From assembly GCA_029851415.1 (NCBI GenBank), contig CM056742.1, positions 102,034,976 through 102,098,975 of the forward strand: a DNA stretch of 64,000 bases, in the 5' to 3' direction. The translations under genes and the position numbers were made by a program. The notes under the pieces were generated by a model. The model was not told where the DNA came from. It saw only the letters and a program-made list of their open reading frames with translations, and did not search any database. Shown here one piece after another: positions 45,347 to 59,086 of the stretch. Origin of the DNA: Eretmocerus hayati (Eukaryota; Arthropoda; Insecta; Hymenoptera; Aphelinidae). Position 1 is the stretch's first letter, and every line of letters starts with the position of its first letter.

Positions 45347-47839
45347 TAATAAATGACCACAATGACTCCTTCAGCAGCCGCATCACTTATTTCATTCATT
45401 CACCTTATATGATTCACTACTCCGGTCCCATTGCATCGAATTGTCTTTTACACGGCGTGTCAGTGGCGGAAATTAGTTTGCCTGAAATGTCGCCCAGAAC
45501 CGGAAATGAGGCTCGATTCTTAGTGCCAAAAAATAATGAAATTTCATCAACCGTTTCTATATCGAAAACAGGCACCAGTCCAGGAATGAATGATGAACAA
45601 TTCCAAACAGGGAGATTTATTCATTCCATTGAAGAAAGTGGGAGAAATTGTAGGTCCGTCGGGATCAAGCCTCGTCTTCAGCTCACTGCGAGTGTTGCGC
45701 GCGCAGGTACCGTCACAACTCGTACCTAGGGGACTGGGAACTCAGCATGACATTGATCCACGATCATCGCGGACACGGAGCGTACTGCAATAACGATATT
45801 GGATAAATAACACAATCTCTCAAGTTTTTCGAACACCGAACGACATACATTGTCAAAGTCCAGTCTGATCGCAGAATATCGTCGGAGAATCTGTATTTCC
45901 TATGCCAAAAAGCAATGGAGTAAGTTGTCTGCCGAAAACCGACCGCCTCGTGAGAAACCTCCATAGCTATGAAACTATATGGCCTTCCATGTCATTCTTC
46001 GAAGCACATCGAGGTATCATTCGATTGGATATTAACATATGTCAACTTCAGATTCTCACTCACTAGCTCAAAGCGATGCAAGCCTTGCAGTGGTCACGGA
46101 GCAGAGGAAAAGTGAGGAGAACCTCTAGTTCCATCGTCGTATTGAGTTCCAAGCTCCTAGATCCATGCCATCGTATTCGAATCATAGCACATTCTCCAAG
46201 CAGTCAATATTCAGTAAAAGTAATGGATCTAGATTTTGGACGTTCTAACTGGTTGATTAAGGGTTGAATTCGAATGAAATGTCGATGTGAGCTTCATAAG
46301 AGCTAATTATATTCCGAATATATGAATCATAAAAGATATCACGGATTAGCAATTTTGAGAAAAACCAAAAGTTGCAAAGAAAATAGGATGTCCGGGAAGA
46401 GAAGCGTGTGCTATCCTGCCATTCGGACATGAGGATTGACATATTTTGCAAAGGTATATTTGAAACTCGATTCCTTCATATTTCTTCCTCCATGATAAAC
46501 GAGAAGGGCTCTAACTGGAAGGAAGAAGAGTCATGGCCATGTGGTATTCGGCAGATATGAGAATTCATGGGGAATTGAGCTAACCAAAATGACAAGAGCG
46601 AAGGCCACCGTGAGCAAATCGTAGCATGGAAGAATATTCACTAATCCGGAATGAAATTGGTCCAAAAGCCTGCGGAGTAGTATTGACTCACAAGAACATG
46701 CTTCACGGGTGAAGTGAATGTGATATCGAGGCACTCAATAATTACCGTAGTTCTAAAATGCTTCAGAGCAAACTCATCTGGTCAAGATTGTGCACTTGGT
46801 TTTTCACGAATAAATGAACATGACGAACCGATGAAATTCAAGCTTGTGGACGGCTCAGATTTCTTTCCAACAAACCTAATAAGAGTCCAACGATCTGCCT
46901 CGTTGACATTTTATGGGCCGTGTAAGTAGTCTGATTCTTAAATTGGGTGAGTACCAGTGACCTTGAGATGAGGTCCATAGTAAAGTAAATCAAAGCCCAA
47001 CTGCTTTTGTTCATGAATGATGATATATATGATCACAGAGTTGAAGTGCGAATGGTATAGTCTATCATATTGGCGGAACCAGGTGACTACTATAATGAAC
47101 CGACTGCGCGTTGGTGCTCCCAAAAACGTTCAGGTTGCGCGAGTTGTCTTTGAGGGAAGCCTCTCAAGTTCCTAACTGGAGAGCAAGGAAAACTACAGCA
47201 CGCAAGCTAAATTCATCATATGATAGAAAATAGGTGATTGCAAAAGAATTTGGTAAGTTGCGTCAATGAGCCGAATGGAATAGGAATAAAATGTCAGCGA
47301 AACAGAGACTCACGAGAGTAACAGTCCAGAACGGCCCTCCTAATTAAATCTTCAAAGAGATCAAGCCATGAACTTGTTCGATTTCATTGTGATCCGGGGT
47401 AACTTTGCATGGACTGTTCCGCTCAGGAATCATTCAGAGAATAGATTACCACACTCCGACGCCCCTACCTCAAGGAGTAACTGGGGGGTTGACTTGATGA
47501 AGGAAGAAAATCTGAGTTCTTTTACCATCTACTGGCTGGGTTGCTATCGCATTAAGAATATTTGAGGACTTTAGCGAGATAATGAAGAGCTAGGAGAGTG
47601 ATCTGACCTTCACATCTCAAACGGATGACTAAACAATTATTCGGTTCCCCACGGCTCCAAAAGTCAAGCAGAAGTGATGGGAGTGATTCACTTGGAGTAC
47701 ATTGTTCAGAATCTTTTTCCATCTTGAGATATGGTTTCCTTGTGAATGAGGAAGACTTAGTGGTAAAAAGATTCGGAAAGCACTTAGTCCTGTTGTATTC
47801 ATCAATGGTGGCGGCAATCCGCGCTTAACCCTGCCGGAA

Positions 47840-47982
47840 AAAACCAGCTGAGATCTCAGCTGAAGTCACAGGTGAGATCACAGGTGATTTCTCAGGTGAA
47901 TTCACAGCTGAGATCACAGCTGCATTCTCATGCCAAATTCACAACTGATTTCTCAGCTGTGATCTCAGCTGAGAATCTAAAA
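47840..47982. repeat. Palindromic minisatellite (copy 2)
   Basis: Second copy of 39253-39395. Confidence 0.75.
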
Positions 47983-48103
47983 TTTATTTATTGGAAATAA
48001 ATTTCGCCTCGCCGCGCTCCAGGTTATAGTTTTTCGAGATTTAGGTGATGAAGTGTCGCAGCTAGATTGAGAAAAAACGTAATTTGAACATTGAAATTTT
48101 GAA

Positions 48104-48182
48104 CTTACCGGAATTCGAACCTGGGCCCCTCACATTGCTGCAACTTTGTAGCCACGACACTTAGCCAATTGCGCCATCCAAG
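48104..48182 (-). repeat. tRNA-derived SINE head (copy 2)
   Basis: Second copy of 39517-39595; B box at 48110-48121. Confidence 0.6.
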
Positions 48183-48694
48183 ATGTGTCAGCATATGAAA
48201 CAAAACAAGTCTATCAGGATTCGGTCTGCCCTCGATAAGGTTTAGAGTGTAATAGAGCTATTGCTATAATATGTACTAACTCACTTAACTTGAAATACTG
48301 CTAAATTCATTCTTGATATCAAATTCTATGAATAATTCAGAAAAAATGATACTGCAAAATTAATGGAAGAGCTGGAAGTGGAAAATCATTCTCATATCTT
48401 TTGCTTTCCTTTAGTCACGATGAGAGATCCAATTGATGTCCGAATGAGTCTTCTGCCTTTCCTCTTATTGCTTTCACGGCCGTGTATTTATAAAGTAAAT
48501 GTATCCCAATATACACCTGGACCCAACTCACCCCATACGCTGAATACACGGCGTATTTTTTTCATTACCCCCGAGTATATAGGGAGTATAACACTATGTA
48601 TCAATGCATATGGGTATTTATTTCTGACCGTATCTAATCATGTATGGTTATTCGAAATTTGGAAACATATAAGAAGATATAACTATATGACACT

Positions 48695-48695
<1 letters not shown>

Positions 48696-48757
<62 letters not shown>
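48696..48757 (+). repeat. (CA)n microsatellite, 31 units (copy 2)
   Basis: One CA unit shorter than copy 1, with a longer following TATATATATTA. Confidence 0.95.
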
Positions 48758-48766
<9 letters not shown>

Positions 48767-49773
48767 TATGGTGACACTTATTTCCCGACTTTTCTGGATC
48801 CTTCGTGCACGTGCGGATATTCCAATTTCAAGATAAAACTAGATCAATGAAATTTATTCCAGATTTTTAGAAGTAGCCTATATAGTGCCCATTTTGACAT
48901 ACATTTTCGATTTTTTTGCAGTTTTGAGACGTTTTCCGACAAAATTCATCAGCTTTACTTGGCAAGCACTTGCAATGCAAGCAGAACGAAGCAAACCGAG
49001 CGGAATAATATTGATTGGGATGGTCTTAGGAAACTTTCAACGCACGGAGCGGTTAGTTTTAGTTGAATTCAAGGATCAGAACGGGGCCAGAACGGAAGAA
49101 ATACAGTCCTAAAATCACTTTTTAACGCAGTTTTCGAGTTTTCCTGCGCATGCGTGATTTTCTACGGTTTTGATAATATTTTCAATCGATAGCCCGTGCA
49201 ATTTCCTCCAAAATGACTACTGCAAAAAGTCAATTCGATGCAAGGGGACCGGAGTAGTGAATCATTTTGGATGAGGTGAAGTCCAAGATGGGAATCCGTG
49301 CAAGCTGGCCGAGATCGCCTGCGATGCTTTCGATTCTGTCCAGCGTGTTTCTCTGGTGTCCTCGCGTCAAATCGACTTCGTCAAGGGGTCATTTTGAAGG
49401 AAATTGACCGAGCTATCGAAATTAGTGAGCTACGGAAAGGTAAGTTGATGGTGAGTTATGAAAAATTGAACATTTGATAGTTTCTGATCGAATAAAAAAG
49501 TCTTTCCAACTGTTTCGCCCAGGTGTGGAAGCCCCGAGAATCTGTGTGTTCGTTTATAACGAACTTTTTCGGAAATATGATTTTGGGGCGAGAAAAAGTT
49601 GCTCCCAACAATCAGTATCGTTCGAGCACTTCCAGGCCAAATGCAAGGCAATGGCGCATGATTTTAGCAAACCATACCAATACCTTGACGATTTCATCGT
49701 TAAATTGGTGTATTTTCACCCTGGCTCAATTTTGTAGTGTGAAAACTAAAAAATTCGGATTTTTCTTGCAAAC

Positions 49774-50304
49774 CGGGGTAACTTCGGAACATTAAAATGG
49801 GAAGATACATACTTTTTCGAGGTATGGGATAACTTTGGAACACTTCAGAAACCCAAAGAGAATCAGGCTTTTCGGATGTCGGGCGGGGTAACTTAGGAAC
49901 ACTCGATGATTGAGTTTCAGGAAGCGCACGATAAGGTTCAAGAGTCCTCTTCACGAGATCTACCATGACACATGGGAGCCTCAATGTTACCGGGGGCATA
50001 GTAAATCAGGGTTTCGGTGTTTATGGATGAATACAGAGCCGTACAGCAAAACAATGTCGAGAGTTCTCATGTTTTACTTTTACTGTTCCAAAGTTATCCC
50101 AATGAGGGACAATTTTGGAACACTACTTTGAACACCCATATATCTCCAACTAGGGATGTCCAAATAGACTGCAATGCACGTCAATCCAAAGCTGGAACCG
50201 TAAACTTTTGATTGACCACAGATACATTGCACTTTTGCTGTAAGACTCAAGAGTTACAGAGGAATTCCAATCAAAAATGATCAAAAGTGTTCCAAAGATA
50301 CCCC
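49774..50304. repeat. GGGTAACTTTGGAACA motif cluster (copy 2)
   Basis: Second copy of 41185-41715. Confidence 0.55.
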
Positions 50305-52085
50305 ACTTGACGGTAGTCCATTTTCGGGCCAAATCCCGACCTCCACCGGTTTCGGACTCGAACGAAGAGAATGCGCCTTCGTGAGCTCAAGAATGATGTC
50401 TCTGGTCCACTTTGTGAGCAATTTAAGATTTATAGCGAAATCAGTCAAATCTTGCTGATAGCAACTCGAAAAATTAGTTTGTCATGCTCATTGAATGGGT
50501 CCTAGATTAGCAGGTCAAAATACATAGGAAATCATACTTCTAGTACGCTCCCGACTCACCACAAAGATGCGCCACAAGAGCGTTGAAGTTACACGATTAG
50601 CAAAAGACGTGAAAATTGCTATTTTTATGATGATCAGTTTTTTGCGGTATGAGAAAAATTCTGACGAATTGGCGTGAAACCGTGTATTTGGTGTCGGTTT
50701 TCACATCGGAAAATACACAAGAGAATCATGTTTTCTTAAGGTGGACATTTCAGGCCCAAGATTTGTTGTCCAGAGGATCACCTATTTGACAATAAAACCT
50801 CATTCATTCCTCTACCATAACTTAGAAAGTATTCATTTCATCGGAAAAAAATTTCTACAGTACTTTTTTTGTACGGCTCTCCAGGATTCATAACAATGGT
50901 CATGTAACAATTCTTCGACATAATGCGCGTAGTTCAAGTTCTAAGGTATTCTTTTTCAAACTGTTCTGGATATTGCAGTATTTTCACTGTACATCATACA
51001 CTATATTTATATTCCCAGCACACTAACGGAAGCCGGAAGGTTCTGAAAAACCCCCTTTCGTGTATTTTACAAGTATACCCAAAATACGCTGCTAAAAGAG
51101 ATCAACAGTATGATTTCTCAAAGCGGTATTTGATATTGATTAGAAGAGAAAGTTGAACCACTCTCATACTGATGGAAAATCATACGTTACCTATACAATC
51201 CTGCCTGTCATTTGCAACAGGGTTTGCAGAGAATAATTCTCTATGAATTTGGTAATATCTATTCTATTATTTTATGAATGAATTTCATAGATCAATATAT
51301 CTTTCCCGGCAGGGTACTCGGAAGAATTTGAGCTGCCTCAACCATGATTTTTCGGTACAATCTATCAGCTGGTTAATATCAAAACTCCACTCAATCTCTG
51401 AAGACCTAAATTTTCCGAAGAGAATCGGAATTTTTCCAAATTCTTGATTTTAATCATCTTTTAACAGATCGTATTAAAATTCCGTCTCAACTAATGATAG
51501 ATCTCGTTAGAGAATTTTGGTTTAGATGCCCAAAATCCCCCTTGGAATCTCACTTAGAAAAATATATCAAAATATAGGAAAATATTCCCCATGATATTCA
51601 TTTCTTCTCGAGATCTTCCCCTACGGATTCAATTCATCCAAGTTCAATGACTCTCCAAGCGTTCGGAATCGATTGGTTCATACCAAATATGTGTGGAATT
51701 CTTTAAAAAGCTCTAAAATCAAATTTCTTATCAACGAACTAAAGTTACGAAGAAAAATTTTCTCTTGGTCATCTTCAAATGAGTTTTAACAGAGTTTTAG
51801 GGGGCATCTTGCGAAAGTTTTTTCAGCAAGATCTATCGTTTGGTCCCGACGGAATTTTGATAAACCTGGTGTGAGGATGATTAAAATGTAGTTCTTGGAA
51901 AAAATTGATTATTCGAGAAAAAAATTTACTTCAATAATTTCTAACGAATTTCAATGACATACGGTATCAACCAGTCCATTAATAATGCTCAGGAAGTATC
52001 TCTCTAGGTCATTGAAAGTCAGATAAATACGATGTAGAGGGAGATCTTGGGAAGAAATGAATATTATGAAATAGTATATTACGTA

Positions 52086-52616
52086 ACAAGTGCGAGAAGG
52101 TCAATTTCCGCACAAGTTGCCAAACGAGTGCGAGAAGTAACATTTACGCACACTTCGAAACTTCTCGCACACCCAGAAGAACACATTTACGCATGCTCGC
52201 GAAGCGAGCGTGCGTAAATATGTACTTCTAGGTGTGCGAGAAGTTTCGAAGTGTGCGTAAATGTTACTTCTCGCGCGAGTTGGCAACGTGTGCGGAAACT
52301 TCTCGCACGTGTTGCGTATACTATTTTTTGCAACTGTGCGCGAAGTTGTAATTAAATGCACCACTGTCCGAGCAAGATCATCTTGAGAAAGAAGTTTTCA
52401 AGAAAGGACAAATTCAGAGGGATGACGTGACATCATATTTTGGAACTGTGCGTGAATGAAAATGCATTAGAGCGAGAAGTTACATTTACGCACACTTCAT
52501 CAGTGCGTAAATGTAAAACTGTGCGAGAAGTCATTCACGCATTACTTCTCGCACTGTAAATAATGAAGAGAAGTCTCATTTTTTTACAACTTCGCGCACA
52601 CAGTTGCAAAAAATAT
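52086..52616. repeat. Palindrome and second foldback (copy 2)
   Basis: Second copy of 43497-44027. Confidence 0.75.
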
Positions 52617-53121
52617 TTTTCTGAATTCTTATACCTTCTCTCGAGAGTACATTCAAAGGGGGATTTGGAAAATTGAATTGAGATTTTTTTGGCACGATCT
52701 ATCATTCGCTTGAGACCACATTTGAGTACGGTCGGCTTAGAGGTGATTAAATTTGAGTTTTTGGTAGTAATTTCCATTTTTCTCAAAGAATTGTGGTTTA
52801 CAGAGATTGAACGAAGATTCGGTTTCAACCAATTGGAGTAGATTGTGCGGCCATAAACGGTAGTTTAGGTGGCTAAAATCTCATGAGACTCCAATGGAAA
52901 AAGATATGTCACTATAAAAATGCAAAATTCTAGCAATTTTTGTCGAAAGAAACCATCTTAGTAGGATATGCATGGCGATTGAAAGGTGGAAAATCACTGG
53001 CCTCATCCATGCAGAATTCTCTACAGGGTGTCTATAGAGTTTACAAATCTTCATTTGAGGAGTGAAACCATGAAAATCCAAGGAATTTTTGACTGATTAT
53101 TTAAGAAATTTGGCGCAACCA

Positions 53122-53284
53122 AAGGAACTGTTGCAAATAAGGCCAAATCTGATCCAGAGGTTCCGGGGCTCAAATTGCACTAAGATGCGTGTTCTGTGAG
53201 TCGAAATTTGCATGTAAAATTTTTCCCCGTGAAACTCAAGCATTTTCTAGTCCCCAAAACTCATTCAATCGTGTCCTTGAGTGA
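53122..53284 (+). repeat. Terminal fragment of long-TIR DNA transposon family (copy 2)
   Basis: Second copy of 44533-44695. Confidence 0.65.
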
Positions 53285-53898
53285 AAGATTCACACAGAAT
53301 GGACGCATCATTCAAAAAATTGTCAGAGGAACTATTTTTTAGATCTTGAAGAGCCCTGTACGTTACTGTGAAGAAGATTAAGGCGCAAGTGTGGGCGCGG
53401 CGCGGAAAATTAAGGGACCGGGAAGACGCGGTCGCGAGGATGGCACCGGCGTGGTGAATATTTAAATGTATGCAAGCAGCACAGCTGATGTTAGCTGCTT
53501 GCCGGACTGTGGCTAACTGCCGAATTTCGAGCTGCGAGAGAGACTCGCAGAGAAGAGCAGGGCGGATGACGAAATCATCAGGTGCCGATTCGGCCAATGA
53601 GATTTAAATGATGTCACTCGCGTGACATCGAGGGGAAATCGCGGGTCATCGCACCGTGCTTCAACTGTCGAATTTCCCTCGAATATTCGCAGGCTCGAGA
53701 TACTTCAACAATACCAATAGGAGAAATGATGGTGATTTTATTAGTCATGTACAAATTGTGACTCGACTGTTCATACCACCTGTGAAATTTATGATGCGAA
53801 ACTGCTGACGATGGTATTGTACCTGATTTCTATAATATACATATCTATCCTGGTCTGTTTTGAAATTTTATAACCAAATAATCAATATATTCGTAGAT

Positions 53899-53935
53899 CT
53901 GAAGAGGACGACAAAGAAGTCGTCGAAACGTTGTC
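53899..53935 (+). ncRNA. Hammerhead-ribozyme-like core (copy 2)
   Basis: Identical to 45310-45346. Confidence 0.4.
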
Positions 53936-54139
53936 TAATAAATGACCACAATGACTCCTTCAGCAGCCGCATCACTTATTTCATTCATTCACCTTATATG
54001 ATTCACTACTCCGGTCCCATTGCATCGAATTGTCTTTTACACGGCGTGTCAGTGGCGGAAATTAGTTTGCCTGAAATGTCGCCCAGAACCGGAAATGAGG
54101 CTCGATTCTTAGTGCCAAAAAATAATGAAATTTCATCAA

Positions 54140-54567
54140 CAGAAAATCGAAACTGCTCCTTTTCGCAAATTAGACTATAAATATGGAGTAGGCGCTTGAG
54201 AAGCTATTCGCGTTCTTCTCAGACAGTCAATTGGATCGTGGAAGTATGTCATAAGATATACAAACCTTCATCCATACCAAAGATTCATCATCATAACCTA
54301 TCTCTTGCTGTCGATAAGTTCTGCGTACTCGCGCAGGAGTTTCGTCGTGACCACGAGATACTAATATATTCTTTTGTATGATTGGAACAGGCCAAAATCG
54401 TAATGTTTGCAGCTCATTAACGAATTTATAAATGAAACATACAATTGATATATGAATGAGACGCAATCAGAGCCAGTGTAAAATCGGCAATGGATTTGGT
54501 TCGTTCGTGTTGTTGAATGGAATGGGTATATGAGTATGATCGTGGATGGACAACCGTGCTGAAAATA
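54140..54567. other. Unique sequence after duplication, no gene seen
   Basis: Short frames only (54196-54381 + and 54227-54466 -), neither recognisable. Confidence 0.4.
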
Positions 54568-54831
54568 ATTCCGTGGGATCCCATGGGTCCCACGGGGTCA
54601 GGCCCTATGAGGTTTTTTGGGTCCTGGCCCTGGGAAAATTTTCAATCGTAATATTCACGAAATTTGGCGTTGGAGACGTGCAGCATGCGGATTTCGTCCG
54701 ATTCGACACTTTTTGGAGGAATAATGGCCGAAATTTGTATGCTGCACGTCGTTGATGCCGAATTTTGTGAATATCAAGATTAGAATTTCCCACGGCCAGG
54801 TCCCACAAAGCCCCATGGGGTCCCACGGAAT
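54568..54831. mobile_element. MITE with ~110-bp inverted arms
   Basis: Ends ATTCCGTGGGATCCCATGGG and CCCATGGGGTCCCACGGAAT are inverted. Pairing continues through ATATTCAC(G/A)AAATT and ACGTGCAGCAT. 264 bp, non-coding, no firm target duplication. Confidence 0.75.
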
Positions 54832-55097
54832 CATTCTGAGCGGTCGGTTCTTTTGAGAAATTGCAAATGGACCTGCTTTTCATCATACATAATCAAAAGA
54901 AAGCGCAGTTGAACCTATCAAGATTTTGGGTTTCACCATCCTGTGAAACAATATAAGTGTTTGTACAATATTTTTAGACGTTAAAATCCGTCTACGAATC
55001 AAACCGCTTCCAAATGATGTGAGGAGCCATCGTTTCGGCGGCGGAAGAGGGAATCGGGATTCTTTATCTGAAAGAACACAAAATTTTACATCAAATA
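54832..55097. other. No feature seen
   Basis: Short unique stretch between two MITEs. Confidence 0.4.
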
Positions 55098-55820
55098 CAG
55101 TAGAATCCGGTTATAACGAGCTCCAAGGGACCGAAGAAAAATGCTCGTTATAACCGGACCTCGTTATAACCGGACTTCGATTTATCGGCTACAATTCATA
55201 TGATTTCGTTATAACTACCCCTGATGAATGAAAAACAACTAATCTTCAGTTTGTAAAGTATCTTTTATCAAGAATTCAAATAACTAATGATGATTCACAT
55301 TCAGAATACGATGACAGGGTGACAATGACGTAAATGTGCATTAATCCGCTTAATGGTATGGACTAACAATGTTCAGGAATTCGCATTTTGTCATAAGTTC
55401 AAAGAACCGCAAGATAAAAATGAACAAATACACGTGATGGAAGATGAAAAATTGTAACTGAGAACTTTCAATGTTGCTTCGGAGTTTACGAGAACGCACT
55501 CGTCATGAAATGTCGCTTCCTTGTATTCGATCTATCCATTTTGCTCACTAGAATCATACTGCATGTGTATTCGCATTGGTACTCGTGTTTACCTCGAGTC
55601 TTGCGCTCCCGAACTCAGAATCGTACGACGTTAACATGGATTTGCTGGGTATAGCCGGTGCCAAAACCAAATTTTGACAGAATTTTTGCTCGTTACAACC
55701 GGATTCTCGTTATATCCGGATCGTTATAGCCGGACCTGTTTGCACATACATTATATGGCGGCCAACCAAATCTTCCAAATTTGCTCGTTATAACCGGATT
55801 CTCGTTATAACCGGATTCTA
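55098..55820. mobile_element. pogo/Tigger-like non-autonomous element
   Basis: Starts CAGTAGAATCCGGTTATAAC after TA. Inverted copies, CTCGTTATAACCGGATTCTA, close the right end (55800-55819). TCGTTATAACCGG-type units recur seven or more times at both ends. The middle is non-coding. The terminus resembles pogo/Tigger (Tc1/mariner) elements. Confidence 0.65.
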
Positions 55821-56508
55821 ATTCATTTGATTTTCGTGAATCAAAAAATGGAGGCAACTGAGAAATTCTTTGTTTAGTGATTTTCAAACTTCTGCTTGTA
55901 CAGGCCACCCATAACCTCAAAATCAACCTTTCAATAACGATTCCGATAGATGTTTGAAAGACATTCTGGATGCCGCGAACCGCATGTCTCTATCGGTGAG
56001 CAAACTTGACTTATTCGCACTTCAGTGAAAAAAAAACTGCTAGAATTAAAAAAAAATCTATTCCACACCATTTTCAAAAATTCTCGACATGGAACCAGAA
56101 AAGTTCTTCGGAACCCTATAGGAGGTGGGAAGTTCATATTTTGTACCATAGAATCGAATGAAAATGTTAACATAAGGATCTGAGACATGACCCTTTTTCG
56201 TAGGTCGCTTTCGCGTGGAACTACTGATATTCTTCTTGTATTTTCAGTCTTTGATTGGATGTCCTGATGGATGATTGCAACAGCAGATGCAGCACAAATA
56301 TAGCAACGAATTATGATCATTTCAATCGAGTTGATGATAGCTCGTGGAGAAATAAATGTATTAGCACTCATCAATTCGGTAAAAGGATATCTCTAACTTG
56401 CAGTACATAGATATTCGGTCATGCGCTTCTCATATTCATTCCACATATCGCGTGGAACCCATGATAATACATCATAAATTTCCTATTGTGAAGATAAGAA
56501 AAGATCTA
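55821..56508. other. No gene seen
   Basis: The 147-codon minus-strand frame 55931-56374 has no motif I recognise and contains a long Phe/Ser low-complexity stretch from A-rich DNA. Confidence 0.35.
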
Positions 56509-56577
56509 GTGGCCGGGGTTCGACCCTAGGCCTTCTGCATGTGGGTCCGTGCCTCAGCCGCGGAGCTACGATACCAC
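56509..56577 (-). repeat. tRNA-like sequence (tRNA pseudogene or SINE head)
   Basis: On the minus strand it starts GTGG and ends CCAC (partial acceptor stem). It has an A box-like TAGCTCCGCGGCTGAGG and a B box-like GGGTCGAACCCC, one base short of a normal T loop. The anticodon arm is not convincing. Confidence 0.5.
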
Positions 56578-59086
56578 TTCTCAACAATTGGTTTTGTCCC
56601 TTTTTAATATTTTCCAATATACATCACCACATTCTGGAGCTTGTTCCGCGACCATTGAATGAGCTAAGGTATATAAAATCAATTGTGACAGATCGCAGCC
56701 GAGCTATCGCGATTTCTCTAAGAGTTATTTTCTGCGAGTTCGCGAGAGGGTGTACCCACAATGCCCCCATCGAGCTATTTTCACAACAACTTTGGTTCAC
56801 CTCTGTATTTTTCAAAGTATCTCAACTCATTCCAAAGCTTGTCTCAAGACCTTGAGAATGAGCGAGACGTCGTAATTTCCCTCAAAGGGAAACAACACAG
56901 AGAATGTTGTAGACCGGCGGTAAAGTGCAATAGTATCGCTTCTCTCCATTCCTGCCGACACACAGCAAGGAATAAGAACAGAGTCTTGGTCACTAGCAGC
57001 TATCTAAAAGCATAGGCGCTGAATGCCAAGAATGCGCCTCGATTTCTCGTTGTGCGCCGGGCAACGACGTTTCCAGATTCTCGATGATCCAAAACTCTAT
57101 TTTCGCCCTTTTTTGGCGTGATGAACACGTCGTGAGTGGTAAAATAGTCGTACCACACTTCCTTTCGAGATAACCACACGGGGTCATATTAGGTACACAC
57201 AAATTTTGGCCTTCGTGATATGCACACGATTTTCATATTTTTCTCATAAAATCACCTCAAGTCCAAGATTTGCAGGTTCGGGGAAGGAACTTTGAAAGTC
57301 CTATGAAACGAAATCAAATGCAGTGAAGTACCTCAAGATTCGCCAGATCGAAAATCTTTGGAGTCGATTTTTCTAAATGCCATTTCTTTCGCGATTTCTT
57401 AGTTATTCAAAAAAATGTGAAAAGGTCACTATAAATTTCCTGGGACGCCCAGGAATCATTCAAGGTCGTTATCGCTCTATATTGCAACGTGACAAGCGTA
57501 AAGGAATTTGCGGAGGGCGGGGGGAGTCAACGAGTACCCATTCCTGGGATTGTCATACAGGGACATGTTAGGTACAGCAACTTCATAACGATCTACAAAT
57601 CTGATATGATTCACGCATAGTTCTGAGAGATCCTTGATAGATTCTTCATGGAGAATGGACGCCACGATGGACTGCTCGAAGAGTTATCATATAATTAAAT
57701 GGCAAACTGCGATATCTCTCGAATATCGAATTATGGGGCAATTTGTCCTCAAAGTGACAGCAAATGGTCATCTAGATGAGATTAGATTAGCAAGCACACG
57801 ACGCCGACATCTATGAGGTATCTCTGTTCGTCTTCCAGCGGTCTTGGAATCGATTTTAATCGAAAGGGTTCTCAACCCGGGGCCCCGCGCAATCCTTTCG
57901 ATTCTGCTTTGATGATTCGCGGCAAATTGCACTCGTAGCTGCGACACTGCGAGCGGTATCGGCGCGAGATTTGAACCTAATCGGCGAGGGTATGTAAATG
58001 ATTGGCCCTATTCCTGTTATTCCATTAGATTCCAAGAGATATCCGAATAGTCAACACGCGTTTGATCCGACAAGAATTTGAATGATAGCCATCTCTCCGT
58101 TTGCCGGGATCTAACCGAACTCTAATAGAATCATCCGAATAAAATACTTGAAATCAAATGATGGTCATCTTTTCTGTTCACTGAGAAGTAACTGAACCAG
58201 AAATGGATGATATCCCAAGGATCTCAATCTATCAGACATTCAATGTATGTTGATGTCATTGGATTTGGAGGGATATCCGGAATATCGAGCATTAATCCGT
58301 GAGGCGATCAATACGCTCAATCCCTCACATTGAGTGCCGGCCATAATTTTGTTAAATGAAAACTTTTAATTCGAACCGATTAATCTCGATGATGAATCCA
58401 GAAGACCAAATAATCCACCATCTTCGGAAATCACGGAAGTATATCATTCCATCAAACATTCAATCCAATTGATTCTATCATTATCGATATCAAATCTATA
58501 CACGCAACTGAATGCTGGATACCTTTTCGTTTTCTGCAGAAAAGTGGAGACACTTTCTTGTAAAAAGTATGATGTTCATTCTGATCAGAACTTGATTGGT
58601 TAATTCCATGAATTAAATTGGAAACAACTATTTCATCCATTGCAACAGTCTCAATGGAAATGGAAACGGTCTAGTTAAAATTGAAATTTGCTTCCATATG
58701 GCCTTGAGTTCATACTCAGCGCCCTTGGAAATCCTACGGAAGATGTTTTGCTCGACAATCTAGAGACTTAAATTTTTAAATCCGACTTCGTCGCCATTGT
58801 TACATTAAAATGTCATCGTCGTGAACACAGTATTTCGAGTTGGGCGCATCAACTCGAGGCGCAAAATTCCGGTTCGATGTCTTGTTGATTGTCGAGGATG
58901 GGCTTCGATAGGGTGAGACGGGAAAAGACAAGACCAGACTGATCTGAGCAGAGCAGTTCCCCGGGTGCCGAGGAGTGCCTCTCGAACCTAAGTCTGATCG
59001 TTTTCTATGAGGAAAAGAAGTTTGGGAAAGTTCACCGGCCTTGCGACTGGGTACCAGAGCCCGGGAGAACTTGGAGGATTTTAAGA
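56578..59086. other. No gene seen
   Basis: Mixed sequence with short, unrecognised frames (56541-56855 +, 56761-57015 +, 57377-57571 +). No inverted repeat or LTR boundary found except the edge at 59087. Confidence 0.35.

Larger units (their letters stand above)
36964..45550 (+). repeat. 8.59-kb tandem duplication, copy 1
   Basis: Repeated head-to-tail at 45551-54139. Breakpoints share only one base (C), with no repeat flanking them, suggesting a non-homologous event or an assembly artefact. No protein gene is supportable inside. 37000-39240, 40180-41180, 41720-43490 and 44700-45300 contain only short frames conserved merely because the copies are recent. Confidence 0.95.
45551..54139 (+). 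repeat. 8.59-kb tandem duplication, copy 2
   Basis: Offset is 8587 bp before the CA tract and 8589 after. Differences noted by eye: C to A near 46374; G to A at 48497; CA/TA length near 48690-48770; T to C near 49516; C to G near 49723; T to C near 49946; and single changes near 50481, 50625, 51899 and 52442. Confidence 0.95.
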
